Notes: generated from the sequence alone by a model not told the origin. DNA of 64,000 nucleotides from Deltaproteobacteria bacterium (GCA_947445035.1 CANFCK010000016.1:41774-105773); one strand, 5' to 3'. Numbered from the stretch's first letter, positions 36,256-46,304 are shown. Translations and numbers: made by a program.

Positions 36256-38817
36256 TCACGACCGGCGGGCGGCGCTCCGACGGCGTGCCAGACCCGCGGC
36301 GAGCGCTCCCACACTGAGCCAGGACGCACCGCCGCCGCTAGGACACCCGCAGTCTTCCGGCGCACCGGGGGCGCCATCCGCTTCCTCTCCCGTCTCGTCC
36401 ACCGAACAATCCGCCGCGCGCGTGGCGTCGGTGTCGTCGCAATCCTCTGCGAGCACGCTACCGTCGGCATCCTGGTCGTAATCGTCGTTGCCGAGGCAGT
36501 CGGGGTCGAGGCCATCGTACCAGGCGTCGAGGGCGTCAGGACCGACCGTCGCATCAAGATCGTCACAGTCGACGTCCGAGCCCGCCCCGTCCTCGTCCAG
36601 GTCGACGACGCGCAGGTCGGGACCACCCCACGCCCCGATGTCCGAGCGGGACCCGTCGAGGTCCAACCGGTTTGGATCGCCGGCGTCGCGCAGCTCGCTC
36701 TCGGCCACGAGGAGGAAGCTGTCGTTGACGCGACCGTCGTCACTCCAACGCACAAACCCCGGGTTGACCGCAAGCGAGGAGGGGAGCGCGGTTAGCTCGC
36801 CGCCACACTCGCCCCCCAAGTTTCCGTCGAAGTTGCCATACGAGAGTACCAGCTCGGCAACGCTCTCCGCGTCGTACAGATGGAGCGCAGCACCCGACAG
36901 CGTCGAGGCGATCACCGCATTGTCCAGCGCGAGCGCGGTCTCGCTGACGCAGAGCCCACCGGCCTCGGAGGCGGCGGCGTTGCCGACGATGCTCACGTTG
37001 CGCACCCGGACTTTGATGCCACGGACGAAGCAGGCGCCACCGCCCACGCGCGCGCTGTTGGCCGCGACCACAAGGTTGTGCCAGTCGTCCTCGGCGTCGA
37101 GGTCGCGACTGCCCTCGAAATAGAGCCCGCCGCCGAATCCGCCGGTATTGCCCTGGAAGCCGCTGTTGTGCACATGGACAAAGCCCGACGGACGTGACAA
37201 CAACATCCCACCGCCAAACGAACGGTCGTCTGCCACGTTGCGCTCGATCGCCACCCCCGCAATCTCCACGTCAGCGGGGAACGACACCGCCAACCCGCCG
37301 CCACCCTCGGCAGAGACGTTGTCGCTGACCACCGAGTCAGTCAGCACGAAGTCGGCGTCCGAGCCAACGTAGGCGTTCCAGTTTATGCCACCACCAGAAT
37401 AGTAGGTAGTGCTGTTGTATTGGACAAAGCTGTCGCGTATCTCGGTGGGCACGCCGTACCAGACCGCGAGTGCCCCGCCGTAGCTGTAGGCCTTGTTGCG
37501 CGTCAGCTCAGTCTCGAGGATCGACAATCCCGAGCCTTGGTAGACGAGGATCGCGCCCCCCGAACCGTAGTTGGCGGTGTTGTCGTCCAGGCGGCAGCCT
37601 TCGAAGCTGAGGCCGCCGTCGAACAGGTAGGAGGCGTAGACGGCGCCGCCATCGTAATAGGACAGGCCCCCGGACATCGTCGTGTCCAAAAAACGCGCGG
37701 AGCCATAGTACGACACGTTGACGTGCCCGCCGTAGCCGTAGGTGGCGGTGCTGTCTTCGAAGGTGGCGCTCGTTTGGGTGAGCGTCACATGATCGTAGGC
37801 GTAGATCGAACCGCCCGAAGAGTAGGCGGTGTTGTCGGTGTAGAAGGCGCCGCTCTCTTCGAGGGTAACGTCATTGGTGGCATAGACTGCCCCGCCCAAG
37901 CCGGTGACCGCGTTGTTGGTCCAGTTCGTGCCGCTTCCCACAAGCGTCGTCCCCGCCTCGAGCCAGGCAGCGCCGCCATTCTCGGCCCGGTTCCCATCGA
38001 AGGTAGACTCGGTCAGACTGAGTGTCACATTCCCGTGGGCGGCCAGGGCTCCGCCGGACGCCGCCTCGTTGCCAACATAGGATTCGCCGGTGGACTCGTA
38101 GAATGAGCTGCCCGCGAGGTACAGCGCGCCCCCCCGAACGGTCGCGACGTTGCCGGTCCACGCGTTGAGCGCCAACACAACGTCGTTGGCGTCCGAGGCG
38201 AAAACGGCCCCCCCATCGAAGGCGGCCACATTGTCGATGAACGCGCTCGAGTCCGCGGCGAGGTCCGCGTAGTCGAAGAGCGCCACCGCCCCCCCGGAGT
38301 CGGCGATGTTCCCCTCGAAACTGCTCTCTTCGACCTCAACGACCGTGGCCAGACCCGAGGCGTAGATCGCGCCGCCGAAGACGGCCTGATTCCCCGTGAA
38401 GCTCACCCCCACCAGGGAAAATCGCCCGCCCTCGAAGCGCGCGCCGCCACCCTCCGCCACCGCACTCCCGCCCGAGTTGACGACGCTCACCTCCACCAGC
38501 TCGCCGCCGCCGGCCATCACCAACGCCGTCGCGCCCGCGGATGTCACCGTCAGTCGCGACAGGGTCAGCGCCCGCGTCGAGGTCACTGCGGAGAGGCCGG
38601 CCCCATCGATCGTGGTGAACGCGGCGCCGTTGCGGCTGTCGATGTGCAGCTCCTTATCCGAGGTAAACCCCGCAAAAGTCCCGTCGCCAACGATGATCGT
38701 GTCGCCGGTGTCCGCGACCAGCACCGCCTCGGCGAGGGTCTCGAAGTCGCCGCGGCCGTCGTGCTCGACGGACCATTCCGTGGCGGAGGCGAAGGCAACC
38801 AAGGTGAGGATCGGCAC
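36256..38817 (-). CDS. Secreted right-handed beta-helix protein with MopE motifs and MYXO-CTERM-like anchor
   Basis: 853 residues. Short signal (MPILTLVAFASA), then a long parallel beta-helix (about 15-640) built of ~20-26-residue rungs with recurring GGA(I/V/L) and (F/Y)xxNxA motifs, as in polymorphic outer-membrane and pectate-lyase-like proteins. Near residue 740-810 come MopE-type Asp clusters (DVDCDDLDATVGPD..., DCDDTDATRAADC). It ends in EDCGCPSGGG, a hydrophobic helix and RRRSAARR, a MYXO-CTERM-like tail. It likely acts as a surface adhesin or polysaccharide-binding protein; no catalytic site is visible. Confidence 0.85.
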   Translation of the reverse strand: MPILTLVAFASATEWSVEHDGRGDFETLAEAVLVADTGDTIIVGDGTFAGFTSDKELHIDSRNGAAFTTIDGAGLSAVTSTRALTLSRLTVTSAGATALVMAGGGELVEVSVVNSGGSAVAEGGGARFEGGRFSLVGVSFTGNQAVFGGAIYASGLATVVEVEESSFEGNIADSGGAVALFDYADLAADSSAFIDNVAAFDGGAVFASDANDVVLALNAWTGNVATVRGGALYLAGSSFYESTGESYVGNEAASGGALAAHGNVTLSLTESTFDGNRAENGGAAWLEAGTTLVGSGTNWTNNAVTGLGGAVYATNDVTLEESGAFYTDNTAYSSGGSIYAYDHVTLTQTSATFEDSTATYGYGGHVNVSYYGSARFLDTTMSGGLSYYDGGAVYASYLFDGGLSFEGCRLDDNTANYGSGGAILVYQGSGLSILETELTRNKAYSYGGALAVWYGVPTEIRDSFVQYNSTTYYSGGGINWNAYVGSDADFVLTDSVVSDNVSAEGGGGLAVSFPADVEIAGVAIERNVADDRSFGGGMLLSRPSGFVHVHNSGFQGNTGGFGGGLYFEGSRDLDAEDDWHNLVVAANSARVGGGACFVRGIKVRVRNVSIVGNAAASEAGGLCVSETALALDNAVIASTLSGAALHLYDAESVAELVLSYGNFDGNLGGECGGELTALPSSLAVNPGFVRWSDDGRVNDSFLLVAESELRDAGDPNRLDLDGSRSDIGAWGGPDLRVVDLDEDGAGSDVDCDDLDATVGPDALDAWYDGLDPDCLGNDDYDQDADGSVLAEDCDDTDATRAADCSVDETGEEADGAPGAPEDCGCPSGGGASWLSVGALAAGLARRRSAARRS

Positions 38818-38931
38818 AGAGCGCTCGCGGTCGGCGGAAGTCTACCACTGTAGACGGTCAGACCCATATCTTCGGCCGCGGCGGGCTGTGTCGACCCCAC
38901 CGGCTGCGGTAAATCGAGCTATCCGCCGCCC

Positions 38932-39792
38932 GTGAAGCTCCCCGTCCCCTTGCGGCCACTGCTCGCGCTGAGCGCCGTGCAGCTCCTCTTTGGCGCGCAC
39001 CCGGTCATCGCCAAGCTGGCGTTCCCCGCCTTCGGTCCAGGAGGTGTGGCGCTGGCCAGGGTGCTCGGCGCGGCGGTCGTGCTCCAGATCGTCCGTATCG
39101 TCCGCAAGGAGCCGAGCCTGGACCTGCGCACCCACCTTCGCATCGGCGTGGCCGCGTTCTTCGGCATCGTCTCCAACCAGCTCTTGTACATCTACGGGCT
39201 CGCGCAGACCACGGTCACCCACGCGAGCCTGCTCATCGTCACCGTACCCGTGGCGACCCTGTGCGTGGCGATCCTCGCCGGGCGGGAGCGAGCGAGCGCA
39301 CTTCGGGTGGGCGGCATCGTGGTGGCGCTGTGCGGGGCGGCGTCGGTCGTCGCTCATCGCGGCAGCCTCGACGGCGGGGGTCTGACGGGCGACTTGATGA
39401 TCCTCGCCAACGCGGTCGCCTACGCCATCTATCTGGTTCTGGGGCGTGATCTTGTCGCGACTTTGTCGCCGTGGACGCTCGGCGCGTGGCTGTTCACCTG
39501 GGGGGTGCCGATGGTGCTGATCGTGACCGGGGTTCCCACCATCGGTGAGGCAAACGCATACGCGTGGATGGCGCTGACGTTCGTCGTTCTGGGCTCCACG
39601 GTCGGCACCTACGTGTTGAACCTCGTGGCGCTGCGGACGGTCCCGGCCAGCGTGGTCGCGGTTTTCGTGTGCCTTCAGCCGACGATCGCGGCCGCCCTGG
39701 CGCTGCCGCTCCTCGGGGAAACGCTCGACACCTGGAGCGTCGTCGCGGGCATCGTGACGATCGTGGGGATGTTGCTCGCGACGCGGGGGTAA
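38932..39792 (+). CDS. EamA/DMT-family transporter
   Basis: 286 residues, ten hydrophobic helices in two EamA repeats (LSAVQLLFGAHPVIAKLAF opens repeat 1; GDLMILANAVAYAIYLVLGR opens repeat 2). Inner-membrane drug/metabolite exporter superfamily; substrate not predictable. GTG start at 38932 with TATCCG 6 nt upstream. No operon partner; the radical SAM gene begins 44 bases later. Confidence 0.88.
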   Translation: MKLPVPLRPLLALSAVQLLFGAHPVIAKLAFPAFGPGGVALARVLGAAVVLQIVRIVRKEPSLDLRTHLRIGVAAFFGIVSNQLLYIYGLAQTTVTHASLLIVTVPVATLCVAILAGRERASALRVGGIVVALCGAASVVAHRGSLDGGGLTGDLMILANAVAYAIYLVLGRDLVATLSPWTLGAWLFTWGVPMVLIVTGVPTIGEANAYAWMALTFVVLGSTVGTYVLNLVALRTVPASVVAVFVCLQPTIAAALALPLLGETLDTWSVVAGIVTIVGMLLATRG

Positions 39793-39822
39793 GGCCACGC
39801 GCCGGGGGCACAGCCGATCGGG

Positions 39823-39828
39823 TAGATT
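39823..39828 (+). promoter_or_regulatory. Putative -10 hexamer (TAGATT)
   Basis: TAGATT 8 nt before ATG 39837, with no Shine-Dalgarno in between. It supports this ATG over the longer frame that reaches back into the transporter gene. Confidence 0.35.
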
Positions 39829-39836
39829 CGCCGTCC

Positions 39837-41195
39837 ATGCTCCTCGCCAGCCCCTACCACCTGAGCTTGGACCCTGCCGAGACCGCCGCGGGCAGGCCCT
39901 TCCCGCCCCTGGGCCCGCTGGTGAGCGCCGCCGAGCTGCAAGCACTCGGCCATTCCGTAGCGTTCTACGACGCGAGTTTGGTGTCACACGTGGAGACCTT
40001 TCGGGAAGCGTTGCGTGGGCACCAGCCCACCCAAGTTGCCATCCTCTCCGACCCCCACAGCGTGCCGGTGAAGATGTGTACGCTCGGCCAGAGGGACGCC
40101 GCGCTCGCCATGGTCCGACTCTCCCGTGAGGCCGGTGCCAGCGTGCTCGTCGCCGGACCCGACCCTACCGATCACCCGGAACTCTACACCGCGGCGGGGG
40201 CGACCCATGTCGTCGTGGGCGAGCATGATGGCGCGCTCTTGGATTGGGCGGAGGGGCGCCTGGCTCCGGGCATCGCACCGCGCCGATCCAATACAACGCA
40301 CCTGGACACGCTGCCCGATCCGGCCTGGGAGTTGGTCGATCTCGGCGCCTATGCCGAACGCTGGCGGCGGCGTCACGGCCGGTGGGAGTTGAATCTCTCG
40401 ACGGCGCGGGGATGCCCCTATCGGTGCAATTGGTGCGCCAAGCCAACCTGGGGGCGTAGTTACCATGTGGCCTCGCCCGAGCGGATCGCCCGCCAGATTT
40501 TCGCGGCTCGCGCACGCTGGCAGCCGGACGGCCTGTGGTTCACCGATGACATCTTCGCGGTGAAGCCACCCTGGCTCTCCGCTTTTCGAGCCCTGGTCGG
40601 TAGCGACCCCCTCCCCTTCCGGTGCAACACCCGCGCCGATCTCGTCCGCGAGGGCGCCTACGTCGCCGACCTCGCCGCCGCCGGCTGCCGCGAAGTCTGG
40701 ATGGGCGCCGAAAGCGGCAGCGACACCATCCTCGCCGCGATGGACAAGGACCAGACCCGCGCTGATATCGAGATAGCGGTGTCGCGACTCCGTGGAGCGG
40801 GAATCCGGGTTGGCTTCTTCCTCCAGCTCGGCTACCCGGGTGAACGTTACGACGATGTGTTGGCGACCCTCGACATGGTGCGTTCGTTGCGCCCCGACGA
40901 AATCGGCATCAGTGTCAGTTACCCGCTGCCCGGCACCGGGTTTCACGACCGCGTCCGGGACCAACTGACCAAAGCGAACTGGAGCAGCTCGATGGCGAAC
41001 GAGGTGCTCTTCGCCGGCGCGTATCCGCAAGGCTTCTACGAGGCGGTTCGTGAGGTGCTTCGTGCCGAGTCGGCGTGGTGGACATGGCGGCCGGGGTCGA
41101 GTCGCGGTGCGCTGCGGCGGACAGGGGCGCTGCCCTGGCACGCGGTGAGGTGGCCGGTGCATCGGGCGAGGATGCGTTGGTTGGGGAGGGGGTGA
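39837..41195 (+). CDS. B12-binding radical SAM protein
   Basis: 452 residues. The N-terminal ~150 residues are a cobalamin-binding-like domain (MLLASPYHL..., VLVAGPDPTDHPELY, HVVVGEHDG). The radical SAM core has the 4Fe-4S motif CPYRCNWC (CxxxCxxC), then LWFTDDIFAV, WMGAESGSDTIL and FLQLGYPGERYDDVL. Members perform radical methylations and rearrangements on lipids, peptides or antibiotics, so the substrate is open. It resembles the protein at 62347-63711 (same order of motifs), which suggests paralogues. Confidence 0.88.
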   Translation: MLLASPYHLSLDPAETAAGRPFPPLGPLVSAAELQALGHSVAFYDASLVSHVETFREALRGHQPTQVAILSDPHSVPVKMCTLGQRDAALAMVRLSREAGASVLVAGPDPTDHPELYTAAGATHVVVGEHDGALLDWAEGRLAPGIAPRRSNTTHLDTLPDPAWELVDLGAYAERWRRRHGRWELNLSTARGCPYRCNWCAKPTWGRSYHVASPERIARQIFAARARWQPDGLWFTDDIFAVKPPWLSAFRALVGSDPLPFRCNTRADLVREGAYVADLAAAGCREVWMGAESGSDTILAAMDKDQTRADIEIAVSRLRGAGIRVGFFLQLGYPGERYDDVLATLDMVRSLRPDEIGISVSYPLPGTGFHDRVRDQLTKANWSSSMANEVLFAGAYPQGFYEAVREVLRAESAWWTWRPGSSRGALRRTGALPWHAVRWPVHRARMRWLGRG

Positions 41196-41216
41196 GCGGG
41201 GTTCTTCAGCCCCCCC

Positions 41217-42164
41217 TCAAACCCGCGCCCGAAACCCGTCCAAAATCGCCAGGTAGTCCAACGGATGCGGCGCGGTGGGCGGCCGATAGCAGGAGGGCCG
41301 CTCGAGCACTGCCGCCGCCCCCAGGGGTAGCCGCCCCACGTGCGTCAAGAGCCCCGCGGCATCGGCGTGGCCTCGCTGGATGACGTCCTCAAGCTCTAGA
41401 AGAGCTGCGTCCACCGACAGCGCGCTGCCAGCGAGTACGGAGACCAATGAGGTCGGCGCCAGCTCACCCACAGAGACCATGACCAGCGCCGCCGCGTACC
41501 AGGTGCGCACCGGGACCACGCGGGAGCCCAGGGGATCGAAGTCGGCGACCGGGCGGCCTTTGTCCAGCCGGATGTAGATGCGTTCTACGGCATCGGCGAT
41601 CGCGACGCGGCGCAAGGATGCGAGGGTCGCGACAATGTCGTCGCCGTAGGCCCCCCCGGCCTCCAGCACCCTGGACAGCTCGACGGTGCCGATGCGACCG
41701 GCGATCGCGTCGGCATAGACCGAGTACACGACCGCGTCGATCTCGGCGTCATCCCCGAAGAGCGACTCCGCTACCGCCGCCCCCAGCCCCACGCGTCCGG
41801 CGATGAGCTGGGGGAGCTTGTAGCCGAACTGCCCGCGCACGGCGCGGAGCCGGCCTCGTCGTAAGTTGCGGACGTTGTCTTTGAGCACCAGACTGTCGTA
41901 GCGGACGCCGTCCAAGCGCAGCTTCTCTTCCAGTCGGGCACGCATCTGCGTGGGCGATCCGCTGACGATCGAGATCGTTGGGCGCCATCCCGGGCCCTCG
42001 CGGCCCAGCTCACGCACCAGCGCCGTCGCGCCCGGCACCGCGCGCTTGGCCCACGCCGGCTCCATGGCCGAACGAACCACGCCGCGCAACGAGTCGAAGT
42101 CGGTGAGCAGGTAGGTCTTGTCGAGGTCCCAGCGGTAGACGCGCCGGCCCGGGTCGGTCGCCAT
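41217..42164 (-). CDS. App1-like (DUF2183) HAD-superfamily phosphatase
   Basis: 315 residues. The catalytic DxDxT motif is RWDLDKTYLLTDF near residue 13, followed by SIVSGSPTQMRARLEEKL, LKDNVRNLRRGRLRAVRGQ, FGYKLPQLI (Lys motif) and ESLFGDDAEIDAVVYSVYAD (acidic motif). This matches the App1 phosphatidate-phosphatase catalytic domain. It has no signal or TM. The ATG shares one base with the ROK stop (TGATG), so it is the last gene of the M1 peptidase-ROK operon. A phospholipid or inositol phosphate substrate is likely by family only. Confidence 0.8.
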   Translation of the reverse strand: MATDPGRRVYRWDLDKTYLLTDFDSLRGVVRSAMEPAWAKRAVPGATALVRELGREGPGWRPTISIVSGSPTQMRARLEEKLRLDGVRYDSLVLKDNVRNLRRGRLRAVRGQFGYKLPQLIAGRVGLGAAVAESLFGDDAEIDAVVYSVYADAIAGRIGTVELSRVLEAGGAYGDDIVATLASLRRVAIADAVERIYIRLDKGRPVADFDPLGSRVVPVRTWYAAALVMVSVGELAPTSLVSVLAGSALSVDAALLELEDVIQRGHADAAGLLTHVGRLPLGAAAVLERPSCYRPPTAPHPLDYLAILDGFRARV

Positions 42165-43450
42165 CAGGCCGGTCCGCCCAGACGGCGGACGCCCCGCAAT
42201 GGCGTCGATACCCGCGGCGCCAACGCGGCCGCGATCGCGCCGTCCTCGCCTGGACGGGCCGAGACCTCAAACGGCAGGGGCGACCTGGCCTCCACCAGCT
42301 TGGCCAGCAAGCTCCCGGCCGGACCCTGCAACATCGACCCGCCACACTCCACCGACTGCACCCCGACGAGCAGCGTCGCATATTCGCGTACCACCCCGAC
42401 CATGACCTCCGCCATACGTTCGATTGTCGCGAGGCCAGCGGGCTCGCCCGCGACCAAGGCGTCACGGAGGGCATGGCCCGCCTGGGAAGGCATCACCTGC
42501 ATTCCGGAAGCGGCGAGCATATGCGCTACGCCGACGTTGCTGAGGTAGGTCCGCATCGCGCCGGTGATCGGGAGGTAGGTGTGGGGCAGCGCGTCGGGGC
42601 CGACGTCGACGACCAGGCGGCCCATCTCGGTCGCGACCACGGCGCCGTCGCCGTCGATCCAGCAGCCGCCGAAGCTGGTGCCGATCTGCACCCGCACCAG
42701 GCGACGCGCCCCCTGATCGCTGAGGTGCCGCCCGAGGTTGCTCAGGTCGTTGAACACCACCACCGGACCGTTCACGATGCCGGCGGCGACGCGCTCGGCA
42801 AAGCCGATGAACGCCGTGACGTCCCCGACCCGCTTGCGAAGGATCGTCGACAGCTCCAAAACTTGCCCGCCCACCCCCATCGGCGAGGCGAGACCGATGC
42901 CGAGGGAGCCGATGGGACGACCCGCCGCCGCCTCTACGATCAGCGCACGCCCGCGCGCGATCAGCGAATCAATGCCTCGCTCCCCGTCGGGCCACGTCGC
43001 GGCAGCAGCACTGCCAACGACCGTCAACCCGTCGAGCGCGATCACTTTCATGCTCGTCCCGCCGATATCCAGCCCCAGGGCGAGGCCCGGCCCGGGCGGC
43101 ACGAGGGTGGGCCGGTCCACACTGGGAACGTCCACCCGGCGAGCGGGCTGCGGACGGGCGGGCGCGACCACGAACGGAATGTTGTGAACCGAGCGGACCC
43201 GGCCCAGGACAGGCTCGAGTTCGGCCTCAGGCACGGGCGCCACCAGCTCGATGGCGGCCGCATTGTAGAGGAGCGCGGCGTTGTGCGCGCGCGCCAGGAC
43301 CGGCCACACCGAGCGACCGAGCGCTGGGGCAAAGACGACGGTTTCTCGCACGGGAGCCGATGCCCCCCATCCGGCGTGGGCGCGAATGCGCCAGGGCACC
43401 GCCCGGGGGTGTGCGCCCAGCTCCGCGAGCACGTCGGCCAGGGCGCGCAC
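42164..43450 (-). CDS. ROK-family protein with extra N-terminal domain
   Basis: 428 residues from GTG 43450. Residues 1-125 are an unknown domain. The ROK fold follows: LALGLDIGGTSMKVIALDG (phosphate-1), SLGIGLASPMGVGG, VVVFNDLSNLGRHL and VRVQIGTSFGGCWID. Glucokinases carry a Cys-rich zinc site here that is missing, so sugar phosphorylation is uncertain; it could be a divergent kinase or a sensor. It sits 3 bases after the M1 peptidase and is coupled to the App1 phosphatase. Confidence 0.72.
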   Translation of the reverse strand: MRALADVLAELGAHPRAVPWRIRAHAGWGASAPVRETVVFAPALGRSVWPVLARAHNAALLYNAAAIELVAPVPEAELEPVLGRVRSVHNIPFVVAPARPQPARRVDVPSVDRPTLVPPGPGLALGLDIGGTSMKVIALDGLTVVGSAAAATWPDGERGIDSLIARGRALIVEAAAGRPIGSLGIGLASPMGVGGQVLELSTILRKRVGDVTAFIGFAERVAAGIVNGPVVVFNDLSNLGRHLSDQGARRLVRVQIGTSFGGCWIDGDGAVVATEMGRLVVDVGPDALPHTYLPITGAMRTYLSNVGVAHMLAASGMQVMPSQAGHALRDALVAGEPAGLATIERMAEVMVGVVREYATLLVGVQSVECGGSMLQGPAGSLLAKLVEARSPLPFEVSARPGEDGAIAAALAPRVSTPLRGVRRLGGPA

Positions 43451-43453
43451 GAC

Positions 43454-45949
43454 CTACCTCCGGTCTTCCAACCGAATGACCCGGTCGCGGAGCTTCTTGT
43501 TGTCCTCCATCGCCCCCTCCAGCTCCTTCCTAAGCGTGCCGAGCGATCCTTCGAGCGTGCGGCCGTCGCGAACGGACTTCATCGCCTCCCACGCCAGGCG
43601 GCGGCAACGACCATCGGGGCTGCTGCGGTGGATCCGCCCGAGCGTACCGAGCGAGCGCGGATCCCGAAGCACGCCCAACGCGTTGATCGCAGAGATCTGG
43701 ATGCGGAAGTTGGGGTCCTCGGCGAGCAGCACGAGGCGCTCGTAGGCCGACGTGCGCACCGCCTCGACCTCGTCGCCAAGGCGGGCGAGCGCCGCAATAG
43801 CCGCCGCCCGGGCCCGGATCGGCCGCTCTTCGCGGGTCCACTCCACGAGGAGCGGCGCGACGTCGGCATCGCGGAGCCAGCCGAGCCCCTCGAGCGCCCG
43901 CGCCCGGAGGACCTCGCTCCAGCTCGATTCGGACAAGAGCGCCTCGCAGACGGCCCGCGCTTCGGGAGCACGGAGGCGCGCCAGGACCCGCGCAATCTCG
44001 CCACGGACGTGAATCGAGGGGTCAGGCCGCATCGCGAGCAGCGCGCGCGCGCTCTCGTCACGGCGGAAGCTGCCGAGTGCGGCTGCGACACGACGACGCA
44101 CCTTGGGATCCGCGTCCGCCAGCGCCGGAATCAACGCGTCCATCGCCCTGGCCTGCCCGGTGCTCGCCAGCGCCTCTGCCACCTCGGCCCGCACCGACCA
44201 CACCGCATCGCCGTTGAGCGCGGTGATGAGCGCCCCCATCGCGTCCGGACAGCCATCGTTGGCCAGAGCGCGCGCGGCCCGGATCCGCCCGACGATGTTG
44301 CCATCGTTGGCGAGACCGCCAGCGAGCAGCGAAACCGGTCCAGCGAGCGTGATCTCTGCCAGCAGGCCGAACTCCGCGTCCACGCCGACCCACACGGGCT
44401 TGGTTGGGACCGGAAGCACAAAGGTCCGCTCGCGAGCGTCGAGCTGCAGCGTGTGCGCTTCGCCGGCCACCGAGATCCTCAACGGGACGGCGAACGCTGT
44501 CGCGACACCCTCTCCCTCCTGCGTCTGCTTGACGCCGACTCGAAGCTGTCCGTCTTCCCAGCCAAGCTCCACCTTGAGCGTGGGGTGTCCGGCGCCGAAA
44601 ACGAACTCGGCGAAGAAGCGGTCGAGTGACCGGCCCGAAGCGTCCTCGAAGGCGCGCTGCAGGTGACGGGTGTGCACGGTCTGATGGCGGTGCCGGCCAA
44701 GATACAGCCGGGTCCCCGCCCAAAAGGCGTCGTCACCGAGCACGGTGCGCAAGGTGTGGAGTACCAGCGCGCCCTTCTCGTAAAGGTGCCGATCGAAGAC
44801 GTCGATCGGGCTCTTGAAAAGGTAGCTCACGATCGGGCGGCGATACCGGCTGCCATCCTCTGAAAGGTAGGCCTGGAGCTGCTCGTAGCGATGGTAGTCG
44901 CCCTCGGCCCGGCCGCGGCTGTGGGTGAACCACAAGACCTCGGTGTAGGTGGCCCAGCCTTCGTTGAGCCAGCCCTGCGACCAGTCCTGGCACGTCACGA
45001 GGTCTCCCCACCATTGGTGGCCGAGCTCGTGCACCACCAGGTCTTCCATGTCGGTGTCGAGACTCGCGGCGTCGTCGACCAAGACGATATCGAAGAGCGT
45101 GGTGGCGCCGAGGTTCTCCATGCCGCCGAAGATGAAGTCCCAGACCACGACCTGGTCGTAGCGAGCCCACGGATAAGACCCGTACAACGAGGCGAGGTAG
45201 TCAATCATCGCCGGGGTGCGGTGGAACGCCCGCTGCACCTGGACGGTCGGGACTCCCGTCGGCACCAGATAGTGGACCGGAATCTCGCCGGTGCGATCGA
45301 CGGTTCGGTCCAGGCGAGCGACCACCGCGGTGAACAGGTACGCGGGCATCGGCGCGTCCACGACCCAGCTGACGCCGGCCGCGTCCTCGACCCGCGCTCC
45401 GTTGCCGACCACGTCAAAGCCGGCGGGCGCGTGGATGCGGGCCCGCCAAGGATGTTTTACCGAAGGATGGTCCAGACACGGGAAGATGAAGTGGGCGTCC
45501 TGGTCCTGACACTGCGTCCACGCTTGGACGTCGCGCTCCGGTTCGGCGGGCGTAGGGCCGACAAAGTACAGCCCGCGGCGGGGCAAGCCGTGCCAGCGCA
45601 CGATGACCGCGTCAGTGCGGGCCACGCGGAGCTTTCCATCGTGATGCGACCACGCAAGTGGGCTGCCATCGGGGCGCTCCACACTGTCGACGGTCAGCTC
45701 GTCGAGGTCGAAACTCAGTTTGTCTCCGCAGCCGGCCACCGGCCTGACTTGAATGTACGCCTGACCACGCAACGAGCGACCCACCGGGTCGATCCAAAGA
45801 TCGAGATCGTAGTGCAGGATGTCGAGGTCCCGATCAGGGAGGTAGTGCGGCTCGACGCCGGGCTCGGCGAAGGCGCGACGATCGAGCGCCCAGCCTCCAA
45901 AAGCGGCTTCGCGCGCCATCGACTTGTCGGAGAATCCGTGGGATGGCAT
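43454..45949 (-). CDS. M1-family aminopeptidase with C-terminal HEAT repeats
   Basis: 831 residues. N-terminal beta-saddle domain, then the gluzincin core: FGGMENLGA (exopeptidase motif), zinc site HELGHQWWGD (307-311 for HELGH) and downstream Glu in LNEGWATYTE. About residues 520-800 are HEAT-like helical repeats (RAARALANDGCPDAMGAL, VRAEVAEALASTGQARAM and others), and the C-terminus is a short coiled coil (LEGAMEDNKKLRDRVIRLED). No signal peptide, so probably cytoplasmic. First gene of a three-gene operon with the ROK and App1-like genes. Confidence 0.92.
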   Translation of the reverse strand: MPSHGFSDKSMAREAAFGGWALDRRAFAEPGVEPHYLPDRDLDILHYDLDLWIDPVGRSLRGQAYIQVRPVAGCGDKLSFDLDELTVDSVERPDGSPLAWSHHDGKLRVARTDAVIVRWHGLPRRGLYFVGPTPAEPERDVQAWTQCQDQDAHFIFPCLDHPSVKHPWRARIHAPAGFDVVGNGARVEDAAGVSWVVDAPMPAYLFTAVVARLDRTVDRTGEIPVHYLVPTGVPTVQVQRAFHRTPAMIDYLASLYGSYPWARYDQVVVWDFIFGGMENLGATTLFDIVLVDDAASLDTDMEDLVVHELGHQWWGDLVTCQDWSQGWLNEGWATYTEVLWFTHSRGRAEGDYHRYEQLQAYLSEDGSRYRRPIVSYLFKSPIDVFDRHLYEKGALVLHTLRTVLGDDAFWAGTRLYLGRHRHQTVHTRHLQRAFEDASGRSLDRFFAEFVFGAGHPTLKVELGWEDGQLRVGVKQTQEGEGVATAFAVPLRISVAGEAHTLQLDARERTFVLPVPTKPVWVGVDAEFGLLAEITLAGPVSLLAGGLANDGNIVGRIRAARALANDGCPDAMGALITALNGDAVWSVRAEVAEALASTGQARAMDALIPALADADPKVRRRVAAALGSFRRDESARALLAMRPDPSIHVRGEIARVLARLRAPEARAVCEALLSESSWSEVLRARALEGLGWLRDADVAPLLVEWTREERPIRARAAAIAALARLGDEVEAVRTSAYERLVLLAEDPNFRIQISAINALGVLRDPRSLGTLGRIHRSSPDGRCRRLAWEAMKSVRDGRTLEGSLGTLRKELEGAMEDNKKLRDRVIRLEDRR

Positions 45950-46304
45950 GGGGCCTTCGGGAGGGAGGCGGGGCTAACATGGGCGGGCCGTCAACGGTCA
46001 GCTCCAGCGCGCCGCGGGCTACGGCGGGCGGCGGGTGGCGAGCGGCGGGCGGCGGCGGGCGCGCTGTCGCGACATGATCGAAAGTTTCGCGCGCCACACG
46101 CGCGTTGCTAGGCGGTCAGGCGAAGCCGTGCCTCCGTTTGCGCGCCTGCCGGACGTTGAGCGATGCTATGTCGCGACAGGCGTCTCGGCGGCAGCGGCGG
46201 CGGTCGGCGGCACCTGCGGCGGCAAAAACCCCGGCGGCAGCGCCCCCCCGCCGCTCGTCATCAGCGACGGCTGCGGCTGCGAGTCCGAAGGCCGAAGCCC
46301 CGCC
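45950..46304. other. 355-base gap with GCC/GGC-rich low-complexity DNA
   Basis: Holds the upstream region of the M1 peptidase gene and the 3' flank of the DUF429 gene. A G-rich simple-sequence patch lies at about 46021-46065 (repeated GGCGGGC). A plus-strand frame here encodes an Ala/Pro/Arg-rich polypeptide that I consider composition-driven. No RNA gene or clear terminator seen. Confidence 0.4.

Noticed and set aside
42164..43450. ROK protein as a standard glucokinase
   Set aside because: The ROK glycine-rich motifs are there, but the Cys-rich zinc site expected in glucokinases is absent and there is an extra N-terminal domain, so the activity cannot be asserted.
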